A stretch of DNA of 64,000 bases from Hyphococcus sp. (GTDB taxonomy: Bacteria > Pseudomonadota > Alphaproteobacteria > Caulobacterales > Parvularculaceae), in NCBI GenBank assembly GCA_013002535.1, contig JABDJK010000074.1, forward strand, positions 1 to 64,000. Direction: 5' to 3'. Position 1 is the first letter of the stretch, and each line of letters opens with the position of its first letter. The translations under genes were made by a program, and so were the position numbers. The notes under the pieces were generated by a model, which made no database searches, was not told where the DNA came from, and was given only the letters and a program-made list of their open reading frames with translations. Of the stretch, positions 25,856-35,862 are shown in pieces.

Positions 25856-27638
25856 CAATATTCCAGATCACCATCGAGTTCGCGCAACCTGCGTCAGTCG
25901 TGCGGTAATTAACTATATAAGCATTTACGCCCCGGCGCGCACCAGACGATGCATACTCCGCGCCACGCAATTGCTTACGAACGCCGTCAAGAAATTCGGA
26001 ATTGTATTTATCCGCTTTCTGGTCGAATACCACCGATGGACGCCGATCCGACAAAAATACTGCTTCAAGCGCTTCGGCGTCTTCTTTGTTGTGAAGCCCT
26101 AGGGCCGTTGAAAAGTATCGCACTGGCGGCTGGCGTTTCGTCAGAAAGTAAAATTCAGCTGCCGACGGCATGGAGAATATCGTATCCTCTGGATTAGAAC
26201 AGTTGGCGACAAGGTCCATGGCGCTGAGGTAAAGATCAGCTTGATTGGCATCGATGTTGATCGCGGCGCCAGGGATTGCATATGCCTCCTGAGCAACGCG
26301 CTCTCCATGTGCAATTGAAACAAGGCCCCGCGTCGACGGCTGCCCCGCATGGAAAAATGCAGCAATGAACGCGACAGAAATCGTCACGATCGAGACTGGC
26401 GTGCGAAATTTCGTGTTGGTCGACGCAATCAGCCCGACCCAGATCATTCCGGCGGAATAGTAAAGGTAAATGGGAATTTCGTAGTGCACCGAAACGAGCC
26501 CTACGAAAACTGCGAGGATTATAATCGGCGTTAATTCGTCGTTTTGGTCGCGCCAAATGCGTCTTGCGGCGATTGCGCCGAGCGCCATCGGCGCAACCAT
26601 CATTAAAATCCAGTAGATGAGATTGAAAAATGCGCTCGCGCTGCCTTCAGCAACGCCCATGCCCGCCAATATCGGAAGAATGCCGTAGGAAGCAGTGTCA
26701 AAGAAATCGTAGCTAACCAATGTAAGCGGCGCGATAAATGCGTCTGTAATCCACATTTCGAAACTGCCGTTGAAAAAATGGAAAAGAATGAGCGGCGCTG
26801 CCGGAACTAACGAGCCTAGCGTTAACGCGCCCGCGACACGGACGACTTCACGAAATTCTAAACGTGTTTTCGCCGCAGCTACGCCCAGGACAGCGAGTGA
26901 ACCGGCGCCATACATTAGAAAACCAGCCATGTTTGATGAAAAGAAAAGATATGTCCCTATCCCAACAAACGCGATACCGAATACTACATTCGCCAACAAT
27001 GGAGAGGCAGCGTCTTCGTTTTTTGCAGGCGCGTTCAACATTAATATGGTAAAGACTGCCGCGCCGAGGAAAACACCCGTCAATTGCCGGAATAAAAAAG
27101 CTGATCCAACAAGAAACCCGAACAGCAATAAACGCTGAAACTCCGTGACGCCGGTCATGCGAAATGCGAACAAAATCGGCCAAACAAAGGCAAGCGCATA
27201 CCAATTGGCCGACGGGTTTGGAAATTGCGCAAAGCCAAAATAACCCACAGCAATCGCCGCAGCGCTGGCAGCAACTGCGCCAAGGTTACGCAACGCCAGA
27301 AATGCGAATATGCATTGCAGCGCCGCGAGGAAAATCAGCGGAATACGTAAACTGAATGCGTTTTCGCCAAGGACCGCCATCGCGCCGGCGTTAACAAAGT
27401 TGATGTATCCGGGATGAACATCCTGAATGTCCTTATTCAAAATATCACCTCGTAAAATCCGCTCGGCGACAAACGCATAAGCGCCATCGTCCGGCCCCCA
27501 CCAGAAAACTGTGGCGGCGTGAAGCGTAAGAGCGAGCGTCGAAAAAACCGCAAACAGCAATCCAGCGACCTCAGCCAGTTTCCATTTTCTTTGTGTTTTT
27601 AGAGGCTTATCTGAATTTTCTTTCATGGGCGTTTGCAT
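25848..27638 (-). CDS. GT-C family polytopic glycosyltransferase
   Basis: A 596-residue membrane protein with about 11-12 helices followed by a periplasmic C-terminal domain (about 460-596). The first loop has WWGPDDGAYAFVAERIL with the acidic pair expected of the GT-C fold (PMT/ArnT-like) and DVHPGY after it. It would use the polyprenyl-phosphate sugar made by the next gene to modify a periplasmic glycan, lipid or protein. ATG 27638 is preferred over TTG 27650. I cannot name the acceptor. Confidence 0.8.
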   Translation of the reverse strand: MQTPMKENSDKPLKTQRKWKLAEVAGLLFAVFSTLALTLHAATVFWWGPDDGAYAFVAERILRGDILNKDIQDVHPGYINFVNAGAMAVLGENAFSLRIPLIFLAALQCIFAFLALRNLGAVAASAAAIAVGYFGFAQFPNPSANWYALAFVWPILFAFRMTGVTEFQRLLLFGFLVGSAFLFRQLTGVFLGAAVFTILMLNAPAKNEDAASPLLANVVFGIAFVGIGTYLFFSSNMAGFLMYGAGSLAVLGVAAAKTRLEFREVVRVAGALTLGSLVPAAPLILFHFFNGSFEMWITDAFIAPLTLVSYDFFDTASYGILPILAGMGVAEGSASAFFNLIYWILMMVAPMALGAIAARRIWRDQNDELTPIIILAVFVGLVSVHYEIPIYLYYSAGMIWVGLIASTNTKFRTPVSIVTISVAFIAAFFHAGQPSTRGLVSIAHGERVAQEAYAIPGAAINIDANQADLYLSAMDLVANCSNPEDTIFSMPSAAEFYFLTKRQPPVRYFSTALGLHNKEDAEALEAVFLSDRRPSVVFDQKADKYNSEFLDGVRKQLRGAEYASSGARRGVNAYIVNYRTTDAGCANSMVIWNIDE

Positions 27639-27806
27639 ATTATGTTTCAAACAATTCCTGGATCGGTGGGCTCAAAACCGGCATTAAAAATTAAGTAGTC
27701 TGCTAATTTGACAAATTTTCAAAGACCGTAATTAACCAATGACTTTTCCCGGCGCGGTCTGTGCATTAGACTCGTCAGACGTCTTTTATCTTCTGTAGGG
27801 GGAAAT

Positions 27807-28823
27807 GTGGCGCAGGCAGGCTGGTTAAGAAACAGACCGTTCGATACGACATTCATCGTCGGCGTCGCAACAATAGCTATTGCCGCCGGGTTCGCCGCCG
27901 CTTTTTATCCGCCAGCGTTCGTACCACTTCTCGTTGCAGATATGTGGTTAATCGGATACCAGCACGTTATCGCCACGTTCACGCGTCTCAAAGATTACGA
28001 AGACAAAACAGAACGCCGGTTTATGCTTTACGCTTTGCCCATTCTTGTGGCCGGGTTCGTTGGCATTGTCGCTTGGCAAATCGGCGTAATCGCTATCGTT
28101 ACAATTTATCTCTACTGGCAGTGGTTCCATTACACCCGCCAAAGCTGGGGCATCTCCCAAGCCTATCGCCATAAATCGGGCGGGTTGGTGAAAGAAGATG
28201 CAAACCTTTCGACACTGACGTTTTACGCACTCCCGGCTTTCGGGATACTCCATCGGTCTTGGCAAAACCCGGATACTTTCCTGACGTTGCCCGTTTACAC
28301 CCCGCCGACCCCTGGCTGGCTAGTCGTGTTAGCAGGAACTGTCGCCGTCGCAACACTTCTGTGGTGGGCGTATCAGCGAATCCTGGCGTGGCGCGCGGGT
28401 GTTCTGCCCGTTGCGCATACTTTATATATGGTGTCGCATTTCGCCATCTTCACTACCGGATACCTTTTGATCGAAGACATCACCTATGGATGGCTCGCCA
28501 TAAACATCTGGCACAACGCGCAATATATTTTGTTTGTCTGGCTGTTTAATAACAACCGGTTCTCGAAAAACCCCAATGGCACAGTGTTGTCCTGGTTGAG
28601 CCAGACCAATCGCGCGCCAGTTTACTTTTTTGTGTGCGTCGCGATTGCGACGATAGTTTATTCTTCGATTGCGATTTCGACCCATGAATTGGCAGTCGTC
28701 GGACTACCTATCGCCATACTCGTTTATCAGGCGATTAACTTTCATCATTACATCGTCGATTCACGCATCTGGAAAACACGCACCAAAACGATGCAAACAA
28801 CACTTAACCTTAAGCGCGCCTAA
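27807..28823 (+). CDS. Polytopic membrane protein with conserved-looking His motifs, unknown function
   Basis: A 338-residue protein with about eight hydrophobic segments. Histidines sit at positions suited to metal or haem binding at membrane faces: His53 (GYQHVIATF), His108 and His122 (WFHYTRQSWG...YRH), His211, His236 (NIWHNAQY) and the pair His313-His314 (INFHHYIVDSR). This layout recalls membrane di-iron or haem oxygenase families such as Brp/Blh, but I cannot assign one. GTG 27807 follows AGGGGGAA. It ends overlapping the stop codon of the convergent PEPC-like gene. Confidence 0.7.
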   Translation: MAQAGWLRNRPFDTTFIVGVATIAIAAGFAAAFYPPAFVPLLVADMWLIGYQHVIATFTRLKDYEDKTERRFMLYALPILVAGFVGIVAWQIGVIAIVTIYLYWQWFHYTRQSWGISQAYRHKSGGLVKEDANLSTLTFYALPAFGILHRSWQNPDTFLTLPVYTPPTPGWLVVLAGTVAVATLLWWAYQRILAWRAGVLPVAHTLYMVSHFAIFTTGYLLIEDITYGWLAINIWHNAQYILFVWLFNNNRFSKNPNGTVLSWLSQTNRAPVYFFVCVAIATIVYSSIAISTHELAVVGLPIAILVYQAINFHHYIVDSRIWKTRTKTMQTTLNLKRA

Positions 28824-31675
28824 CCATAGGCATTGTAAAAATGCGATAGGCCGACGCCGATGTCGCGCAACTCCTGATGGATTTGCTTTAGCGGCGCGAT
28901 GATGTTCTCATGGATTTCGGGATATCCATGGCTAGCGCCGTCGCCATCATCGCTTTCTTCCTCAATGCCTTTGAACTCTTCCGCACCCAATTCATCGGCC
29001 GGAAAAATTTCCGCGAGAATTCCGGAAAGATCGTCAAAACGAAGCGTAAACGCATAATCAAAAAGCGTCGACCGCGTGATGTCATGGCGCTGCGAAAATG
29101 ACGGAACGTCGGCCACAAGCGTTAGCCCGCGCATAATCAACGCCTGTCGGCAAGCATGCAATATATGCATTAAACGTCGATCTCGATGACGCGCTTCACG
29201 GTATTCGTCGCCGTCGAGATCAACAAATATGCGATCAAGCTTGGCGAGATCAACGGCGTAGTGATCAGCCAGCCGGTTGATCGCGACCGCCGTTTCATTG
29301 CCCCGCAACCGAATAGCGATTTCTTCGAATGCTGATGCGCGCGATGGCGCCGTCTCGACTGTCGCCTTGCTGATCCAGTAGCTGGCGTTAAAAATCGCAG
29401 CGTATGCGCGCAAGACAGGAAGGCTGGTCCCGCGGCGCGAGGCGCGCAACATCGCCATAATCTGACGCATGCGCGCGGAATTTTCAACGTGATCGAGCGC
29501 CCGATCAGGCTCTGCGCCAGCCGTTACGCCGACGCCGCCGGTAATATTCGCGGGCGTCGCCAATTGCTGCAGAATCGCATTGTGCGGGATTGCTCGCAAT
29601 GAGCGCGGACCTGTTATCGCCGCGCCCGATTGCCGACGCGACTTTCGTGAGCCGGTGACGCTGAGCAGTTGCGGCGCGAAAGCGCCAATCGTTCGTTGGT
29701 AATCCGGGTCTTCGAACAATTGTTCCTGCCAAGACTTGATCCCGCGATAAAAATCCCATGAATAATTGAGCTCGGAATAATATTTATCGCTGCGGTCCGC
29801 ATTATGATCCGTGAACGCCCATTTCAGCATGGCCCCGACAGTCGCGCTCGCGAGTCCATCGGTTGCGAAATGTAAAAACCCGTCGCCGCCCTGGAAACTG
29901 CTTTCGACATTGAGTCGCAAGGCCTCGTGTTTGTATCGGGCGCGAACCCACGGCGTCATCAAATAGTCAAAGCGCTCAGTGAGTGATCCCGGGAAACCGC
30001 CTCGCCCCATAGACTCACCATGAGTGTTGAAAATAAGCACTTCAACATCGCGAATATCTTTTGCGGCAAGCGACCGCGCGAAGAGAATTTGCAAACGCTC
30101 AATGGCGAGATTGGCGGCGATCTGGCCCATGAAACGACCGCTATCGGAAAAGCCGATCTGGACGGAGATGCGGCCCCGCTTGCGAATATAATCGACATAT
30201 TCTTCCTCGCCGAGGAGCCGTTCGATAAAGCGCCCGCCACGCTCCATCGCTTCTGGCGTTTCAAATAACGGCGAAATATCGATCCGGTCTTCAACGCCAT
30301 AAAGGCGAGCAAGATAAACGGCGCCCATCAGCGTCGCCGGCGCTTCGCATTCCGCAATCAGAAACCGGATCGGCGCGTCCGCGTCCACATGTTTCAGGAT
30401 TTGCGCGCACAACATCAATTGGCGCCGCGCCGTCATTTGTTCCAGAAAAATCGATGCTATATTTATTTTGCGATGCTTGACACCTTCGGCCTTTTTCGCG
30501 GCAGTCTCAATCGCTGACCGGCCGAAAAACTGACGGTCGTCATCAATCCCGAGATCAGCACGCAAGGCTGAGCGAACTTGCGCCGCGTTTACGCGGAAGT
30601 GAATGCGCGATTCGCCGAGACCGTAATTGCGCATTTCCGTACGTAGTATGCACAATGCGGTTTTGGCGTCGTTATCGCTGACGACGCGGATCATTTTGTT
30701 CAGCGACTGAACCACCGATTCAAGACTGGTCAGCCGGCGCTCGTCATCGCCTGTCAGCAAATTTGCCGCGGCCGTTGTCTGGTCGCCGTCGGTCAAATCG
30801 CCAGCGAACAACGACGCCTGTTCGGCCGCAAACTGCGCGGCGCCGATCAGCGTTGTAGTGAGGTCATCGCGCGCATCGTTTAGGCCGCCGCAATCAATAT
30901 CTGAAAGCGCATACGCATATGCATGCAACTGGCGCGACTTTTCTTCAATACGAAAGCGAAACGACTGGCCCCAGTGAATATCGGTACGCCCATCAAGATC
31001 GTATCCGACCCAACTGGCGACGCTCAGGATCGCCGGTGATAGTTCAGTCCAGTTTTCTGGATAGTGTTCCTTTGCCCAATTGAATATGCGGGCCGACACG
31101 GAGCGAAGCTGCGCCTTAGCCCGGGAAATGGCGTCGCGCACCGCGGCGTGTTCGTCATCCAGCGTGATATCCACATCCGGCCGGTGCGGCAGTTGCAGCA
31201 ACAACTCGCGTGCCTCAGCCTTTTCCTTTTCATCCTTCGCGGACGCGTAATCAGCAACAGCGCAGCATTGCAGCCGCGACATGGCAAATGTCGGGTGCGC
31301 GGTAAAAACAATTCCCGCAAGCACTGACGAGAGTTTGTTTCGAACCTCATCGAATGATTTTCCATTGAGCGCGCGGAGGACATCATCGATTGCAGCTTCA
31401 ACGTTGCATTCCGGCGGATGAGTGTCGGCGAATCGTTCAGCGCGATCTATCAGCGCCTCGCCGCTCAGGGCTGCCGTAATTTCATCAACCTTTTCGGAAG
31501 ACAGACCACCGTCTTTTTGAATTTCGAATAACTCATGCGCGAGTCGCCGAACCGAATTCGTCATCGGATCAGCGAGCGCTCCGGCTTCAAATTCATCAAG
31601 GCGGGTTTGACACCAACCGATCCAGTCGGCGGCAGGGTTCTCATTGCTCGGCGGCGCGGGCGACGCTGTTGTCAT
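28820..31675 (-). CDS. Divergent phosphoenolpyruvate carboxylase family protein
   Basis: A 951-residue protein of PEPC length and architecture. It keeps VFTAHPT (residues 123-129, His127 equivalent to the catalytic His138 of E. coli), the SWVGYDLDG block and MGRGGFPGS. Several usually invariant residues differ: TAHPTE is TAHPTF, YSDSAKDAG is FSDSGRFMG, the glycine-rich loop HGRGGS-GRGG is shortened to HGESMGRGG, losing the first arginine, and the C terminus lacks the QNTG end. PEPC makes oxaloacetate from PEP and bicarbonate for TCA replenishment. This one may be a variant with changed regulation or activity, so I leave the ppc symbol off. Confidence 0.75.
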   Translation of the reverse strand: MTTASPAPPSNENPAADWIGWCQTRLDEFEAGALADPMTNSVRRLAHELFEIQKDGGLSSEKVDEITAALSGEALIDRAERFADTHPPECNVEAAIDDVLRALNGKSFDEVRNKLSSVLAGIVFTAHPTFAMSRLQCCAVADYASAKDEKEKAEARELLLQLPHRPDVDITLDDEHAAVRDAISRAKAQLRSVSARIFNWAKEHYPENWTELSPAILSVASWVGYDLDGRTDIHWGQSFRFRIEEKSRQLHAYAYALSDIDCGGLNDARDDLTTTLIGAAQFAAEQASLFAGDLTDGDQTTAAANLLTGDDERRLTSLESVVQSLNKMIRVVSDNDAKTALCILRTEMRNYGLGESRIHFRVNAAQVRSALRADLGIDDDRQFFGRSAIETAAKKAEGVKHRKINIASIFLEQMTARRQLMLCAQILKHVDADAPIRFLIAECEAPATLMGAVYLARLYGVEDRIDISPLFETPEAMERGGRFIERLLGEEEYVDYIRKRGRISVQIGFSDSGRFMGQIAANLAIERLQILFARSLAAKDIRDVEVLIFNTHGESMGRGGFPGSLTERFDYLMTPWVRARYKHEALRLNVESSFQGGDGFLHFATDGLASATVGAMLKWAFTDHNADRSDKYYSELNYSWDFYRGIKSWQEQLFEDPDYQRTIGAFAPQLLSVTGSRKSRRQSGAAITGPRSLRAIPHNAILQQLATPANITGGVGVTAGAEPDRALDHVENSARMRQIMAMLRASRRGTSLPVLRAYAAIFNASYWISKATVETAPSRASAFEEIAIRLRGNETAVAINRLADHYAVDLAKLDRIFVDLDGDEYREARHRDRRLMHILHACRQALIMRGLTLVADVPSFSQRHDITRSTLFDYAFTLRFDDLSGILAEIFPADELGAEEFKGIEEESDDGDGASHGYPEIHENIIAPLKQIHQELRDIGVGLSHFYNAYG

Positions 31676-31708
31676 TAGTTTCTCTTAATCAGTCTGCAGT
31701 TCAAATAT

Positions 31709-32176
31709 TCAAACGGGCACTCGATTGCTCTGCTTTACTTCCCGCAGTGCAATATTTGAACGAACATGGCTGACGCCGGGCAATTCGAAAAGGAAATTCT
31801 GAATGAATTTTTCATAATCGTCGATATCGCGCGCAATGACACGCAGCGTAAAATCAGAATCGCCCGTCGTCATGTAGCAATCCAAAACCTCTGGACGTTC
31901 TAAAATTTTCTTTTCAATTTTTTGAATGACGGATTTGTATTGCCGCTCAATTGTAATGTGCACAAACGCGCAAACATGAAACCCAAGCTTGCGCCGATCA
32001 ACGACAGCTTGGTAGCCGGAGACCAATCCCGCCTCCTCAAGACTTTTCAGACGCCGCCAACACGTTGCCGGCGAGCCGTGTCCGGTGATATCAGCAAGCT
32101 CCTGCGCCGAGACCTTGCCGTGGGTCTGGACTGCGCGCAGAATTTTCCTGTCTACTTCGTCTGGTTCGCTGGCCAT
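31709..32176 (-). CDS. Lrp/AsnC-family transcriptional regulator
   Basis: A 155-residue feast/famine regulator: winged helix-turn-helix (about 8-55, VDRKILRAVQTHGKVSAQELADITGHG) and a C-terminal RAM ligand domain (about 70-145, with YMTTGDSDFTLRVIARD). It is divergent from the indolepyruvate oxidoreductase gene, so control of 2-oxo acid or aromatic amino acid use is likely. The operator-like palindromes between the two genes fit an autoregulated divergent pair. Confidence 0.93.
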   Translation of the reverse strand: MASEPDEVDRKILRAVQTHGKVSAQELADITGHGSPATCWRRLKSLEEAGLVSGYQAVVDRRKLGFHVCAFVHITIERQYKSVIQKIEKKILERPEVLDCYMTTGDSDFTLRVIARDIDDYEKFIQNFLFELPGVSHVRSNIALREVKQSNRVPV

Positions 32177-32208
32177 TTCCGTTGCGTCTCCCGTGCTCAG
32201 TCATTGTA

Positions 32209-32276
32209 TATGATATAAATATATCATAAATTCCACCGGATGAGAAAAGCATATCATTTTTGAGCATAATTATGCT
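32209..32276. promoter_or_regulatory. Lrp-type operator cluster between lrp and ior
   Basis: A perfect 8-bp inverted repeat TATGATAT-AAAT-ATATCATA (32209-32228), a further ATATCAT (32251-32257) and a perfect 14-bp palindrome AGCATAATTATGCT (32263-32276) fall within 70 bases of the divergent promoter region. Spacing near one or two helical turns suits cooperative binding by an Lrp oligomer. The regulator next door is the obvious candidate; not proven. Confidence 0.6.
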
Positions 32277-32336
32277 TATTTTGAAAATATTATCCGGAGT
32301 TTTGCGGTAAATTCGCCAAAAACAGGGATAGATTCT

Positions 32337-35300
32337 ATGACGACCGCGCCGATAACAAGCAACACAGCCGTAAAAGCGACGCCAGCTGATCTCGATGACT
32401 ATGTGCTTGATGACAATTTTCGGCGCATTGAAGGCCGCGTTTTCCTGACAGGCACACAGGCGCTCGTCGCCATCATGTTGATGCAGCGTCGCCTTGATCG
32501 CACAGCGGGACTTCACACCGCGGGGTTTGTCAGCGGCTATCGCGGCTCTCCGCTTGGCGCGGTTGATCAGGCGTTGTGGCGCGCAAAAGATTTTCTCGAA
32601 GAACACGACATCAAGTTTCTGCCAGCGATCAATGAGGACCTTGCGGCGACTGCCGTGCTCGGCACGCAGCAAGTCGAAGTCGAAGAATCCCGCGAAGTCG
32701 ATGGCGTTTTTTCAATGTGGTACGGCAAAGGCCCTGGCGTTGATCGCGCCGGCGATGCGCTCAAACATGGCAACGCATACGGATCATCGCCGCATGGCGG
32801 CGTGCTTGTCGTTGCCGGCGATGATCACGGTTGCGTCTCCTCATCCATGTCGCACCAGTCTGATGTCGCCTTTATGACTTTCTACATGCCGACGATCAAT
32901 CCGGCGAGCATCGCGGAATATATTGAGTTCGGATTGTGGGGCATCGCCGCCTCGCGCTATTCCGGCATGTGGGTCGGCTTCAAGGCGATCTCTGAAGCGG
33001 TGGAAAGCGCCGCTTCTGTCAATTTGCCGCCGATGCCGCAATTCGAAACGCCCCATGACTTTACCCCGCCGGAAACCGGCCTCAATTTTCGCTGGCCGGA
33101 TTTGCCGGGCATGCAGATTGAAACGCGCATGCGCGCCAAGAAAGATGCGCTGCGCGCCTTTGCCCGCACCAACCCTATCGACAAGGTCATATTCAACAAT
33201 CCGAAAGCGAAATTCGGCATCGTCACAACCGGCAAAGCCCACCACGATGTTATGGAAGCTCTTGCTATTCTTGGCATCGATGAAAAGCGCGCCAGAAAAA
33301 TTGGCATCGACATCTATAAAGTCGGTCTCGTCTGGCCGTTGGAGACGAGCGGCGCCGAAAAGTTCATGGCCGGTAAAAAAGAAATACTCGTCATCGAGGA
33401 AAAGCGCGGCATTATCGAAAGCCAGCTTAAAGAATACATCTATGACCGCGCCGTCGATAAGCCAAAGCGCATTCTCGGCAAACATGACGAAATGGGCGAA
33501 CATCTGATTTCCTGGGTTGAAGAGGTGACGCCGTCCGGCCTCGCCCCAATTCTCGCGCGGCGCCTGAAAAAAACATTTCCGATATTGAACTTTTCAAAAG
33601 AACTGGCGCGCATCGAAGATGGGCATGAAACTGTTGCGGGACCGGGCGGCGCAACCCGCGTTCCCTATTTTTGCTCCGGTTGCCCACATAACACGTCAAC
33701 GAAGGTCCCCGACGGTTCGCGCGCCCTCGCCGGCATCGGCTGTCACTTCATGGCGTCATGGATGGACCGCAAAACGAGCGACCTAATCCAGATGGGCGGC
33801 GAAGGCGTCAACTGGGTTGGCAAGTCGATGTTCCTCAGCGACAAACACATTTTCCAAAATTTAGGCGACGGCACTTATTATCATTCCGGTTACATGGCGA
33901 TCCGTCAGGCAATCGCTGCGGGCGCAAACATCACCTACAAGATTTTGTTCAACGACGCCGTCGCCATGACCGGCGGCCAGCCGGTCGACGGTAAAATCAC
34001 CGTACCGCAAATCGCGCAGCAATTGCTGGCCGAAGGCGTTTTGCGCGTCGCTGTTTTGTCCGATGATCCTGAACGCACAGAGGGTTACGGCGCCTATCCG
34101 CCCGGCATCATTGTTCAGCATCGCGATGAGCTCGACGCGGTTCAACGCGAATTGCGCGAGATCAAAGGCGTCACGGCTCTCATCTATGACCAGACCTGCG
34201 CCGCGGAAAAACGTCGAAAGCGAAAACGCGGGACCTATCCAGACCCGGCGAAACGTATTTTCATCAACGATCTCGTCTGCGAAGGCTGCGGCGATTGTTC
34301 AACGCAATCAAACTGCCTCTCGATTGTACCGAAAGAAACCAAATTCGGGCGTAAGCGCATGATCGACCAGTCGTCGTGCAATAAGGATTATTCCTGCGTC
34401 AAAGGCTTTTGCCCCAGCTTTGTCACGGTGGAGGGCGGCGAACTCAAAAAACCGGAACCGCGTGAATTCGGCGCCGAGCTTGATCATTTGCTGGAAAATT
34501 TGCCCGCGCCCGATCTGCCGCCGATCAATCGCGCCTATGACATGCTCATTGGCGGCGTCGGCGGCACAGGCGTCGTCACCATCGGCGCCATCACGACTAT
34601 GGCCGCGCATCTCGAAGGCAAAGGCGCAAGCGTTCTCGACTTTATGGGCTTTGCGCAAAAAGGCGGCACGGTTTTGAGTTATGTACGCCTCGGTGAAACG
34701 CCCGATGATCTGCATCAGGTCCGCATCGATGTTGGCGAGGCCGAAGCGGTGATCGCCTGCGATCTTGTTGTCGGAACAGACCCACGCGCGCTCCGTGTCA
34801 TGCGCAAAGGGCAAACGCGCGCAATCGCCAATATGGATATTATTCCGACAGCGGATTTCATCCGTGATCGCAATATCGATTTCCAGTCGCGCCTGCGCCT
34901 CAAAACCATCGAGAAGGCCTGCGGCGACGCGCAAGTCGACAGTCTCGACGCCAACACTATCGCCGGGCGCATGATGGGCGATCTTGTTTTTTCCAATATG
35001 CTGCTTTTTGGTTTTGCCTGGCAGCGCGGGCTCGTTCCCTTAACTCTCAACGCTATTTTGCGCGCCGTAGAATTGAACGGCGTCGCCATTGAAAAAAACA
35101 AGCGCGCCTTTTCGTTGGGTCGCGCCGCTGCGGTCGACATCGACAAAGTCGAAAAGGCCGCAGGTTTAAACGAAGAGCCGGCAACGCCACAGTCGCTGAA
35201 TGATTTAGTCAATGATCGCGCTGAGTTTCTGACCGGATATCAGAACAAGAAATATGGAGAAGACTATCGGAACTTCGTCAACGCAATTGGCGAAAAAGCC

Positions 35301-35846
35301 AAGAATATCCCCGGCGGCGACGAGTTCTCAACCGCGGTGGCGCGATATCTCTTCAAACTCATGGCCTACAAGGACGAATATGAAGTGGCCCGGCTTTATG
35401 CCGATCCGGCGTTTCGCAAAAAAATTAGCGACCAATTCACCGGAGACTACAATCTGAAATTCAACATGGCGCCGCCGATTTTCAATCGCGAGGAAGACGC
35501 GGAAGGGCGCCCGAAAAAATCCGAATTCGGCCCGTGGATGGAAAAAGCATTTTTCGTTCTCGCCAAAATGAAATTCCTGCGCGGTTCACCGTTCGACGTT
35601 TTCGGCTATACCGATGAACGTAGAATGGAACGGCGCCTTATTGACGAATACCGACGGCGCATCGAGAAGTTCGCGGACCGCCTGACGGAAGACAATTTGT
35701 CTGCTGCCATTGAGGTCGCATCCCTGCCCGATGAAATTCGCGGCTATGGCCCGGTTAAGGAAGCGTCTGTCGAAGCGGCGGAAACGAAATTGAAATTGTT
35801 GATGAAAAATTTCGAGGGCGCAAATAAGAAATCGAAGGTTGCTTAG
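32337..35846 (+). CDS. Indolepyruvate:ferredoxin oxidoreductase, fused alpha/beta/gamma form
   Basis: A 1169-residue oxidoreductase that decarboxylates aryl- or branched-chain 2-oxo acids to acyl-CoA with ferredoxin as electron acceptor. The pyrimidine-binding domain begins near residue 40 (VSGYRGSPLGAVD), the TPP-binding region near 440 has CSGCPHNTSTKV and GIGCHFMASWM, a ferredoxin-like [4Fe-4S] motif CEGCGDCSTQSNC is near 646 with CVKGFCPSF after it, and the gamma domain starts at IGGVGGTGVVTIG. ATG 32337 is the first in frame. It is divergent from the Lrp-family gene and is followed by a terminator. Confidence 0.94.
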   Translation: MTTAPITSNTAVKATPADLDDYVLDDNFRRIEGRVFLTGTQALVAIMLMQRRLDRTAGLHTAGFVSGYRGSPLGAVDQALWRAKDFLEEHDIKFLPAINEDLAATAVLGTQQVEVEESREVDGVFSMWYGKGPGVDRAGDALKHGNAYGSSPHGGVLVVAGDDHGCVSSSMSHQSDVAFMTFYMPTINPASIAEYIEFGLWGIAASRYSGMWVGFKAISEAVESAASVNLPPMPQFETPHDFTPPETGLNFRWPDLPGMQIETRMRAKKDALRAFARTNPIDKVIFNNPKAKFGIVTTGKAHHDVMEALAILGIDEKRARKIGIDIYKVGLVWPLETSGAEKFMAGKKEILVIEEKRGIIESQLKEYIYDRAVDKPKRILGKHDEMGEHLISWVEEVTPSGLAPILARRLKKTFPILNFSKELARIEDGHETVAGPGGATRVPYFCSGCPHNTSTKVPDGSRALAGIGCHFMASWMDRKTSDLIQMGGEGVNWVGKSMFLSDKHIFQNLGDGTYYHSGYMAIRQAIAAGANITYKILFNDAVAMTGGQPVDGKITVPQIAQQLLAEGVLRVAVLSDDPERTEGYGAYPPGIIVQHRDELDAVQRELREIKGVTALIYDQTCAAEKRRKRKRGTYPDPAKRIFINDLVCEGCGDCSTQSNCLSIVPKETKFGRKRMIDQSSCNKDYSCVKGFCPSFVTVEGGELKKPEPREFGAELDHLLENLPAPDLPPINRAYDMLIGGVGGTGVVTIGAITTMAAHLEGKGASVLDFMGFAQKGGTVLSYVRLGETPDDLHQVRIDVGEAEAVIACDLVVGTDPRALRVMRKGQTRAIANMDIIPTADFIRDRNIDFQSRLRLKTIEKACGDAQVDSLDANTIAGRMMGDLVFSNMLLFGFAWQRGLVPLTLNAILRAVELNGVAIEKNKRAFSLGRAAAVDIDKVEKAAGLNEEPATPQSLNDLVNDRAEFLTGYQNKKYGEDYRNFVNAIGEKAKNIPGGDEFSTAVARYLFKLMAYKDEYEVARLYADPAFRKKISDQFTGDYNLKFNMAPPIFNREEDAEGRPKKSEFGPWMEKAFFVLAKMKFLRGSPFDVFGYTDERRMERRLIDEYRRRIEKFADRLTEDNLSAAIEVASLPDEIRGYGPVKEASVEAAETKLKLLMKNFEGANKKSKVA

Positions 35847-35862
35847 TTTGATTTTGGGGCGG

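Noticed and set aside
32841..33503. 220-codon open frame on the minus strand
   Set aside because: Antisense to the indolepyruvate oxidoreductase, rich in Phe, Arg and Asp as expected for a shadow frame.
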